Positions 26,392 to 32,599 of a stretch of 64,000 bases of DNA are shown one piece after another. The stretch's first letter is position 1. Each line of letters opens with the position of its first letter. The translations under genes and the position numbers were made by a program. The notes below the pieces were generated by a model that was given only the letters and a program-made list of their open reading frames with translations, was not told the origin of the DNA and made no database searches. The stretch is from positions 51,090 through 115,089 of the forward strand of contig SVRI01000005.1 of NCBI GenBank assembly GCA_015064895.1, in the 5' to 3' direction. This stretch comes from Oscillospiraceae bacterium. GTDB taxonomy: Bacteria; Bacillota; Clostridia; Oscillospirales; CAG-382.

Positions 26392-26724
26392 TTATTGTAT
26401 TACAATCAAATTATATTTCTTTCCTGTATTTTTACATTCATTAATCACAAATTCAGTTCCTTTCGATTTCCCATCCCAAAATATCAGAACGAACTCAGCA
26501 AGCCTCACTATTTCTTTATTCCGAACAAGCGGTGCTCCTCTTTTATAACGATTATAGTCAGGTTTTATTTCCGTCAACACTATTCCTGCGTTTTTTGCAT
26601 ATGATGCTACACAAGTATCAATACCTTTTGCACCTCCGCTTATTATTTCGGTTGTATTCTTAGGCAAATACTCTTTAATATTTTCTATTTTTAAGCTTCT
26701 TGAACCAACAACTGCTACTCTCAT
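26392..26724 (-). CDS. SLOG-family (DUF2493-like) small protein
   Basis: The 110-residue protein has a Rossmann-like SLOG layout: VVGSRSL at 4-10, ISGGAKGIDTCVASYAKNAG near 28-47, and GAPLVRNKEIV near 62-72. SLOG domains bind nucleotides or nucleotide-derived ligands; DUF2493 proteins are common on plasmids and phages. The ATG at 26724 follows AAAGGTGG. It is divergent from a ribbon-helix-helix gene, with two identical palindromes between them. Exact function unknown. Confidence 0.8.
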   Translation of the reverse strand: MRVAVVGSRSLKIENIKEYLPKNTTEIISGGAKGIDTCVASYAKNAGIVLTEIKPDYNRYKRGAPLVRNKEIVRLAEFVLIFWDGKSKGTEFVINECKNTGKKYNLIVIQ

Positions 26725-26748
26725 AAAATAACCACCTTTCAAACATTT

Positions 26749-26771
26749 AGTATACTCATTCTAAGTATACT
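26749..26771. promoter_or_regulatory. Paired AGTATACT palindromes, operator candidate
   Basis: The self-complementary octamer AGTATACT occurs at 26749-26756 and 26764-26771, 15 bases apart, between the divergent SLOG and ribbon-helix-helix genes. Spacing and symmetry suit a dimeric regulator such as the neighbouring protein. Confidence 0.55.
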
Positions 26772-26834
26772 AGTGACATTATATCACAAAAATAACTTAA
26801 AATATACTTAAATTAAGATTTTAGGTGATTTTTT

Positions 26835-27026
26835 ATGAGAAACAAAAACAACAAGCATCTTGGCTTGGAAATCGACCCCGTTCTTCACTATAAACTCCAT
26901 TACATTTCAAAATATGAAGGAAGAAGTGCAAACGGACAAATTCTTTATCTTTTAAGACAATGCATTAAAGATTTTGAAGAAAAGGATGGAGAAATACAAG
27001 TACCGTCGGATATAGTAAATCAATAA
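26835..27026 (+). CDS. Arc-like ribbon-helix-helix protein
   Basis: The 63-residue protein reads as a short beta strand (NKHLGLEIDPVLHYKLHYIS) followed by two helices with the turn YEGRSANGQILYLLRQCI, the usual Arc/MetJ layout. It should bind DNA as a dimer. The predicted ribosome site is AGGTGA. It probably regulates itself and the divergent SLOG gene through the paired palindromes upstream; that is inference. Confidence 0.72.
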   Translation: MRNKNNKHLGLEIDPVLHYKLHYISKYEGRSANGQILYLLRQCIKDFEEKDGEIQVPSDIVNQ

Positions 27027-27038
27027 ACGGTAATTTTA

Positions 27039-27060
27039 AAGCCTCGGTTTCCCGAGGCTT
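27039..27060. terminator. Bidirectional terminator, RHH / GH20
   Basis: AAGCCTCGG and CCGAGGCTT pair between convergent genes with T and A runs on the two sides. Confidence 0.88.
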
Positions 27061-27068
27061 TTTCATTA

Positions 27069-29390
27069 CTATTTTACACCTTCAAGTTTGAGAAGGAATA
27101 TATCCGTATCAAACTTTTCGCTTTGTACAAGCTTTACATTTACAAGCTTCTTACCCTCAGGCAGAATATGCTCATATTTATAGATACACACATTTTCACC
27201 ATCTGCTGTCTTGAACTCGTCACTGTCGCAGTAGTAGGTTGATGTATAGCCCGTGTGGCGGTACATGGGATGTGTTACGGCTTCGTTCTGACGTCTGTTC
27301 CAATGACCGATAATACCGTTATTGGTAATGTCTATTTCCTCTGTGGTGCCGTCGGAATATGTGAGAATATACTTGCCTGTCACATCATAATCATGCCAAG
27401 GAAGGCGTATGAGCTTTTTAAGTTCCGTATGGCTGAATATGAGACTCTTGTATTCGCCGTCGACAGTTATATCTACGTTCTGATTTACCGCTTTCTTCGG
27501 CGGGAAATCAATATCAGACTGTGCTATTGTTTCAAAGACAGCACCGTCTTTTAGCGACGGATACTTTATGCCTTTCAGATTCTCACGCATCTTGGGCATC
27601 ATTGCCTTTATCATTTTGTCATAGCAGAGGGTGTATATTTTTCTATACGAGTCAGACCACAGCATCTGTCCTGTCATCAAAAAGTCATAGAGCTTTCCTT
27701 CACGCTGAAGTGAGCTTTCACAGGTTGTTACCCAGGCGGAAATCTGTCCGCCTATCATGCCGTCCTTACGTATTCTCGTCTCAAATCTCGGATAGTGGCT
27801 GGAATAAAGGTTACCAATGGCTACTGTATAGCCCTTTTCAAGAAGATTCTCCTCGATATCCTTATCAAAATGGAAGTACCATATGAAGTCGAGCATCAAT
27901 ATATCTTTGGGAAGCATATCAATTGCAGGACGTGATGTATAGTGGGACACGGGCTGAATCATATCCGACCATATCATCATCTTAAGACCCTTGGATGCAA
28001 GGTGTGCTCTTATTTTCATTATGTCATCATAATAGAGCTGTGCTCCGTCTTTGTTCTTACATACAGGGCAAACACCCAATTCATAAACCTCGTCATGTCC
28101 CATATGGACATATTCACGGGGTTTGAACACCTCTACAATTTCGTCAATGAGGTCAAAGAGGATTTCATAGGACTTGGGATTTGACGGGCAGTAGCAATGC
28201 TTATAGAAGGTTTTGGGACGTGCGTCCGCGGTAACCGTATCGGCATTTATATCCACAGCATCCACGTCAATCTCGGCAATTTCGGGATGTGCAAGAGTCA
28301 TAAACTGCACATGGCCAAGGCTCTGTATTTCGGGAATTACATCAATACCGAATGAGCGGATATAGTCAACAAGGTCAGCCACCGCTTCTTTACTTGTACA
28401 GCCTCCCTCGGCAATGCCGGCATGGGGAAATTCCGGCCATTTGCCCTCATCGTGCATTTTATTGGCATGGACAAAAGCCTCGTTGATTTCAGGGTGTGAA
28501 TCAAATCTCATACCGCCTGCAACTTCAATTATGACATTATTATAGCCCATGGGAGAAATCATATATTTGATAAGTCTTTTTGTAAAACCCATCTGTTTTT
28601 CAGAAGGCAAGAAGAGATGTACACCGCGGAAAGGATATGCAGGAGCATCTTCCACCTTTGCCGTGTAAACCTTATCCTTATCGCAAAGCTTAATGAAGGT
28701 TTCGGCACCCATTACAAAGCCGCGTTTGTCGGAGGCAGTAATTACTGCACCGTTTTCGGTAACATCCAGTCTGAAGCCTTCATTTTTAACTTCTTTATCG
28801 GTTACAAATTTCACTTTGCCGTTATCCGATGCTGTCATTTTAACATCTGTGATTTCAGCATACTTTTCTGCTAAAATTACACCCGCCTGCACACTGTCGC
28901 CACTGTCAGCAGAGTAAGTATCAAAAACACAAGGACAGACTGTCTTTTCACCAAAGGTAATGCTTTCGGGCGTGGGGAAAACATCCTTTTCATCGGGGAT
29001 TGCACCGTACAGTTTTACACCGAGTATTTCAACGTCAGAGAAATCGGATGTAAATGAAAGTGTCAGAGTGTCTGTAAGGCTTCCGGCTTTAAGCATAATA
29101 CATCTGTTTGTAATTGTCTTTCCTGTTTCTGCACTATGGGTAAAAAGAGTATTCTTGTCATCACAGAGAGTAACGCCCGTAAGCTTTGTACCGTTACCTA
29201 TGTTCACCTGCACTCTGTCAACAAAGCACTCCTTTTCAAGCTTTAGTGTAAGCTCAAAGGGCATATTTCTGACCATCTGCCACGGCAGATTGACAGGTTC
29301 ATATTTTACAGGGTTACCGACTTCTTTCAACGGCAAGGATAACTTGCAGGAAATATCATTTAAGATTTCGTTAAGCACACCTATTTTCAT
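27069..29390 (-). CDS. GH20 beta-N-acetylhexosaminidase
   Basis: The 773-residue protein has an N-terminal beta-rich region, then a family 20 TIM barrel. FRGVHLFLPSEKQMGF opens the barrel, VIPEIQSLGHVQF follows, and MGHDEVYELG carries the catalytic Asp-Glu pair. A CPVC pair follows the active site. C-terminal beta domain after about 640. It removes terminal GlcNAc or GalNAc. No signal peptide, so cytosolic. It could feed the nagA/ROK operon at 46.6-49.1 kb. AGGAAT precedes the ATG. Confidence 0.88.
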   Translation of the reverse strand: MKIGVLNEILNDISCKLSLPLKEVGNPVKYEPVNLPWQMVRNMPFELTLKLEKECFVDRVQVNIGNGTKLTGVTLCDDKNTLFTHSAETGKTITNRCIMLKAGSLTDTLTLSFTSDFSDVEILGVKLYGAIPDEKDVFPTPESITFGEKTVCPCVFDTYSADSGDSVQAGVILAEKYAEITDVKMTASDNGKVKFVTDKEVKNEGFRLDVTENGAVITASDKRGFVMGAETFIKLCDKDKVYTAKVEDAPAYPFRGVHLFLPSEKQMGFTKRLIKYMISPMGYNNVIIEVAGGMRFDSHPEINEAFVHANKMHDEGKWPEFPHAGIAEGGCTSKEAVADLVDYIRSFGIDVIPEIQSLGHVQFMTLAHPEIAEIDVDAVDINADTVTADARPKTFYKHCYCPSNPKSYEILFDLIDEIVEVFKPREYVHMGHDEVYELGVCPVCKNKDGAQLYYDDIMKIRAHLASKGLKMMIWSDMIQPVSHYTSRPAIDMLPKDILMLDFIWYFHFDKDIEENLLEKGYTVAIGNLYSSHYPRFETRIRKDGMIGGQISAWVTTCESSLQREGKLYDFLMTGQMLWSDSYRKIYTLCYDKMIKAMMPKMRENLKGIKYPSLKDGAVFETIAQSDIDFPPKKAVNQNVDITVDGEYKSLIFSHTELKKLIRLPWHDYDVTGKYILTYSDGTTEEIDITNNGIIGHWNRRQNEAVTHPMYRHTGYTSTYYCDSDEFKTADGENVCIYKYEHILPEGKKLVNVKLVQSEKFDTDIFLLKLEGVK

Positions 29391-29481
29391 ACTTATTCCT
29401 CTCTTTTCGTGTGAAAAATTACATATTTATAGTAGCACCCAAAAAGACTTTTGTCAATGAAAAAAAGACAATTTTTAAGAC

Positions 29482-29510
29482 TTGAACTTTTTTCACACAC
29501 GTGATATACT
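29482..29510 (+). promoter_or_regulatory. Promoter of YgjP-like gene
   Basis: TTGAAC and TATACT, 17-base spacer, TGA extended -10, 30 bases before the TTG start. Confidence 0.75.
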
Positions 29511-29539
29511 GATTTTACCATACACAGGAGATAGGCACT

Positions 29540-30094
29540 TTGAAAAGATACATTAATTTAGGACAAAAGACAATTGAATACACATTGGAATACAAACGCG
29601 TAAAGAACATTAACTTAAGAATAAAGTCAGATGCAACTGTTTGTGTTTCAGCAAATAAAAGAGTTTCGATAACCGAAATAGAAAATTTTATGAAGTCAAA
29701 ATCCGAGTTTATACTCAGAGCCATTGACAGGTTTGCAAACATGCCGAAAAAAGAACGTATTCAGTATTATACAGAGGATGAAATAAGAGGCATTATAACG
29801 GACATCTGCAAAAAAGTATACCCCTGCTTTAAAGTAAGGGGTGTAAAATACCCGATTATTAAGTTCAGGAAGATGATATCTCGTTGGGGAAGCTGCAATT
29901 ATGTAAAGGGTATTGTGACCTTTAACACATCCCTTATGTATGCACCATATGAATGTATTGAATATGTGGTACTTCATGAATTTTGCCACTTTCTGCAAGC
30001 AAATCACTCAAATAAGTTTTATGAGGAACTTGAAAGTGTTTGTCCAAAGCACAAGGAATACAGAAAAATACTCAAAGGGATTTCCATAAGATAA
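29540..30094 (+). CDS. YgjP-like (DUF45) metallopeptidase
   Basis: The 184-residue protein matches the YgjP/DUF45 family: KSDATVCVSANKRVS, ISRWGSCNYVKGIVTFN and the zinc site VVLHEFCHFLQANHSNKFY, where HEFCH is the HExxH motif. Family members are putative zinc proteases, sometimes linked to restriction systems. It starts at a TTG that follows AGGAG by 9 bases. It is a single gene with its own promoter; no restriction gene is adjacent. Confidence 0.88.
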   Translation: MKRYINLGQKTIEYTLEYKRVKNINLRIKSDATVCVSANKRVSITEIENFMKSKSEFILRAIDRFANMPKKERIQYYTEDEIRGIITDICKKVYPCFKVRGVKYPIIKFRKMISRWGSCNYVKGIVTFNTSLMYAPYECIEYVVLHEFCHFLQANHSNKFYEELESVCPKHKEYRKILKGISIR

Positions 30095-30096
30095 AA

Positions 30097-30124
30097 AAAG
30101 AAGCACTCTGATGAGTGCTTCTTT
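30097..30124. terminator. Bidirectional terminator, YgjP / tRNA-Gln
   Basis: GAAGCACTC and GAGTGCTTC pair with flanking A and T runs. It serves the plus-strand protease gene and the minus-strand tRNA-Gln. Confidence 0.9.
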
Positions 30125-30199
30125 TGGCAGCGGAACTAGGATTTGAACCCAGACAAACAGAGTCAGAGTCTGTCGTGCTAACCGTTACACAATTCCGCT
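30125..30199 (-). tRNA. tRNA-Gln (CTG anticodon)
   Basis: Seventy-five bases including encoded CCA. Acceptor AGCGGAA pairs with TTCCGCT, the anticodon stem ACAGA/TCTGT holds loop CTCTGAC, giving anticodon CTG, and the T-arm reads TGGGTTCAAATCCTA. It has a perfect promoter. Confidence 0.93.
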
Positions 30200-30232
30200 A
30201 TTCAACTACTGTTGCTCTTCACAACGTCAATT

Positions 30233-30261
30233 ATTTTATCATAACTAATTCTGTTTGTCAA
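30233..30261 (-). promoter_or_regulatory. Promoter of tRNA-Gln
   Basis: TTGACA and TAAAAT, 17-base spacer, TGA extended -10. Confidence 0.85.
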
Positions 30262-30315
30262 TACTTTTTGGAAAGATTTTTATATAATTTTCGAGACATT
30301 TTTTGAAAAAAAGTA

Positions 30316-30344
30316 TTGACAAAGCGTTTTTCATGTGGTATACT
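30316..30344 (+). promoter_or_regulatory. Promoter of tRNA-Glu genes
   Basis: TTGACA and TATACT, 17-base spacer, TGG extended -10, ending 19 bases before the first tRNA-Glu. Confidence 0.9.
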
Positions 30345-30363
30345 ATCTAAGCAATTGAGGTAT

Positions 30364-30438
30364 GGCCCGTTGGTCAAGCGGTTAAGACACGGCCCTTTCA
30401 CGGCTGTAACATGGGTTCGATTCCCGTACGGGTCACCA
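30364..30438 (+). tRNA. tRNA-Glu (TTC anticodon)
   Basis: Seventy-five bases with encoded CCA. GGCCCGT pairs with ACGGGTC, anticodon loop CTTTCAC gives TTC, and the T-arm is GGGTTCGATTCCC. Confidence 0.97.
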
Positions 30439-30466
30439 AAAAAGCACTTCGTAAGAAGTGCTTTTT
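30439..30466 (+). terminator. Hairpin after first tRNA-Glu
   Basis: AAAGCACTTC and GAAGTGCTTT around GTAA, followed by T. I see no separate promoter for the second tRNA-Glu, so read-through is likely. Confidence 0.8.
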
Positions 30467-30488
30467 TCATCAAATTACAATTGCATAA

Positions 30489-30563
30489 GGCCCGTTGGTC
30501 AAGCGGCTAAGACATCGCCCTCTCACGGCGAAAACATGGGTTCGATTCCCGTACGGGTCACCA
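30489..30563 (+). tRNA. tRNA-Glu (CTC anticodon)
   Basis: Seventy-five bases with encoded CCA, nearly identical to the first tRNA-Glu outside the anticodon arm. Loop CTCTCAC gives anticodon CTC. Confidence 0.96.
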
Positions 30564-30568
30564 AAAAA

Positions 30569-30594
30569 ACAGAGTGCACTTTTGTGTGCTCTGT
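30569..30594 (+). terminator. Terminator after second tRNA-Glu
   Basis: ACAGAGTGCAC and GTGTGCTCTGT pair around TTTT and are followed by six T. Confidence 0.88.
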
Positions 30595-30613
30595 TTTTTC
30601 TTTAATCAATCAA

Positions 30614-30750
30614 ACGGGAATCGAATCCGAGAGGGCTTTTTGCGGCAAAAAAACAACCCTGTGCGGTTGTTTTTAGCAAAAAGGGCGAGACAACTCGTTT
30701 GTCGAGCAGTCAGTATGTGCAGCAGACGGCGATTCCCGTACGGGTCACCA
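30614..30750 (+). repeat. tRNA-derived structured repeat, Glu type
   Basis: The 137-base unit begins with an inverted tRNA-Glu T-arm (CGGGAATCGAATCC) and ends with the direct tRNA-Glu 3' end (CGATTCCCG, then ACGGGTCACCA). In between is a core with a long terminator-like hairpin (AACAACC with GGTTGTT) and a second hairpin (GACAA with TTGTC). The core aligns along its length with the units beside tRNA-Leu at 63.4-63.7 kb, though the ends differ and follow the local tRNA. A terminator hairpin follows. It cannot form a tRNA itself. Confidence 0.9.
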
Positions 30751-30755
30751 AAAAA

Positions 30756-30785
30756 ACGAAGTACTCTTTTGAGTGCTCTGTTTTT
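30756..30785 (+). terminator. Terminator after Glu-type repeat
   Basis: AGTACTC and GAGTGCT pair around TTTT, followed by CTG and five T. Its sequence resembles the terminator after the second tRNA-Glu. Confidence 0.75.
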
Positions 30786-30800
30786 CTTTAATCAAAATAA

Positions 30801-30821
30801 AGCGGGAATCGAACCCTAGAT
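30801..30821 (+). repeat. Truncated second Glu-type repeat
   Basis: After the terminator and a short AT-rich spacer, GCGGGAATCGAACCCTAGA repeats the inverted T-arm start of the preceding unit and then stops. It is the 5' remnant of another copy. Confidence 0.75.
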
Positions 30822-30826
30822 CAAAA

Positions 30827-30851
30827 AAAGACACGGTATCATCCGTGTCTT
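30827..30851 (-). terminator. Terminator of acyltransferase gene
   Basis: GACACGG and CCGTGTC pair on the minus strand, with the gene's stop codon in the loop, followed by seven T. Confidence 0.85.
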
Positions 30852-31921
30852 TTATCATTATATTTCCTTGCCAAGAAACCATATAGTCTGTAATACCCAT
30901 ATCCTCCGCCAAGGCAGATTACAAGTCCTACAATAAAGCCGACAGCATCATTTGGGATTATGTTCTTCGGTGCTGTCCACACAAACGGTGCGGCGAAATT
31001 GTAGTAAAGAATCTGTACCATAAGTATATGATATGATGCTTTTCCAATCTCCTCCAATGGTTTGAATTTTATGTTTTCAAGATACCTGATACCCAGCACA
31101 AAAAGCGGTGATATATAAAGCATGCTCATTGCCGAAGTGTACTGCCACGAGGAGTAAACAAAAGGTTTATACGACGGCACATAAGTGACAAGACATGTAT
31201 ACCCCACACCTAAAGCAAACATTACAAACCATTTGATTTTTCCCAAATTTTCTCTGTACAGATAAACATAGCATCCCATTGCAAGAGCAAACACATATCT
31301 GAATGCAATCATTCTGTTATAGCCTGCCGAAACATTTACGTTTATTATATTTCCCACAAGTGCCACAAGCACATCAAGTCCGACCGTTACGGCAAAACAC
31401 TTCCATATGCCGTTTTTACTCTTTTTTACAGCATTATAAATATATGGCATTAGAAATACAACCTGAATAATAACGGGAAAATAATATGTACCGTGCTGAC
31501 CTCTTCCGCCTGCGAAAAAGAATATTATGCTGCCGAGTAATGTCATCTTTTTATCGGCATAACCTGCATTATACGGAAAATCAAGTGTGCTGATATGCTG
31601 AAGAAGACCTGTCTTCACAGCAACAGCTGTAAGTATTGTTTCTGCAATATAAAACCACAAAAACGGCATTGTATAACGGACAAGTTTGGGTATTATCTGT
31701 TTTTTGCTTCTTGCCTCATCAAATGATATATTCTTTTTGTCAAACGAAGAAGCAGTAACATATCCGGTACACAGCATAAACACCGGCACTGCCATGGTAA
31801 TCATCCAATAATACAGGTGGGTATTCAAAAGGCTGTTTTCTTGCCATTCATAATGATTGAACAGCACAAGTATTATAGCCATGCCTTTTGCTATGTCTAT
31901 AAATCTGTTTCTTTGAGTCAT
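30839..31921 (-). CDS. Membrane acyltransferase (acyltransferase-3 family)
   Basis: The 360-residue protein has about ten membrane helices and the family opening RFIDIAKGMAIILVLFNHYEW, where the histidine near residue 21 is the expected catalytic residue. Such enzymes move acetyl or other acyl groups onto cell-surface sugars or peptidoglycan. The ATG at 31921 follows GGAG; the longer reading lacks a site. Monocistronic with promoter and terminator. Confidence 0.85.
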   Translation of the reverse strand: MTQRNRFIDIAKGMAIILVLFNHYEWQENSLLNTHLYYWMITMAVPVFMLCTGYVTASSFDKKNISFDEARSKKQIIPKLVRYTMPFLWFYIAETILTAVAVKTGLLQHISTLDFPYNAGYADKKMTLLGSIIFFFAGGRGQHGTYYFPVIIQVVFLMPYIYNAVKKSKNGIWKCFAVTVGLDVLVALVGNIINVNVSAGYNRMIAFRYVFALAMGCYVYLYRENLGKIKWFVMFALGVGYTCLVTYVPSYKPFVYSSWQYTSAMSMLYISPLFVLGIRYLENIKFKPLEEIGKASYHILMVQILYYNFAAPFVWTAPKNIIPNDAVGFIVGLVICLGGGYGYYRLYGFLARKYNDKRHG

Positions 31922-31950
31922 GGTTATTCTCCACAATTTATTTCGCTTAT

Positions 31951-31979
31951 AGATTAGCACAAAAGAGTTTTAAAGTCAA
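31951..31979 (-). promoter_or_regulatory. Promoter of acyltransferase gene
   Basis: TTGACT and TAATCT, 17-base spacer, TGC extended -10. Confidence 0.65.
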
Positions 31980-32028
31980 GTTCACCCCATAACAAAAGGG
32001 AAAGCACTAGCTTTCCCTAATATCACAA

Positions 32029-32436
32029 TTATAATTCCAAAAGCTTCGGATCCATTGGTTCTACAACAAATGAATTTGTCCAAAAACCGGGTTTTATATA
32101 TACCTTGGTATATGCCACGGGATTTTCAGGTGTAACTGTAACCAACAAATCGCGACAGCTACGACTCATCCCTGCGGCACAGTGAATATTATATGTGCCA
32201 TAGCCCAGCGGTATTCTGAGCAATTCCTTATTGCCTATACTACCGTAAGCTTCACCGTTTATATAAATACTGAAGCCGCCTGCACATCCGTATGCCGAGC
32301 CCTGTCTGTACAGATATATGGAACCACCCGAATTAACACCCAGTTGATTACGGCATTTATTACATGTTGTTTCACCTTCATGTAAATTTGACACATCCCC
32401 ACAATAAGGACACTTGATTCTTACCTTTGCTGACAT
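32029..32436 (-). CDS. Zinc-ribbon protein, unknown function
   Basis: The 135-residue protein begins with a zinc ribbon, IKCPYCGDVSNLHEGETTCNKCRNQLG (cysteine pairs near 9-12 and 25-28), followed by a beta-rich domain with SIYINGEAYGSIGNKE and YGTYNIHCAAG. The second part resembles small beta-sandwich domains that carry a peptide-binding or lipoprotein-like fold, but I cannot name a function. GGGAGG precedes the ATG at 32436. It has its own promoter. Confidence 0.7.
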   Translation of the reverse strand: MSAKVRIKCPYCGDVSNLHEGETTCNKCRNQLGVNSGGSIYLYRQGSAYGCAGGFSIYINGEAYGSIGNKELLRIPLGYGTYNIHCAAGMSRSCRDLLVTVTPENPVAYTKVYIKPGFWTNSFVVEPMDPKLLEL

Positions 32437-32478
32437 TTCAATTCCTCCCAAATATTAGAGTATTAAATCTATGTTACT

Positions 32479-32507
32479 ATTTTACCACACATAGTTCACG
32501 ATTTCAA
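32479..32507 (-). promoter_or_regulatory. Promoter of zinc-ribbon gene
   Basis: TTGAAA and TAAAAT, 17-base spacer, TGG extended -10. Confidence 0.75.
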
Positions 32508-32516
32508 GACAAAAAA

Positions 32517-32599
32517 GTTCCCTTGCTCCGCAGTTTGGTGCAAGGGAACAAATTCTTTTCTTTTTGCTTACTTTTTCTTTTCAGCAAAGAAAAAGTAAG
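32517..32599 (-). repeat. Double-hairpin 3' module, copy 3 (ppdK)
   Basis: The proximal hairpin (32567-32599) has 14 perfect pairs and abuts the ppdK stop codon. A spacer of only 17 bases leads to the distal hairpin (32517-32549), 13 pairs with one mismatch and minus-strand loop AAACTGC, followed by six T. Confidence 0.88.

Noticed and set aside
30458..30819. Short open frames across the tRNA-Glu region
   Set aside because: They overlap tRNA genes and the structured repeat, with no protein-like features.
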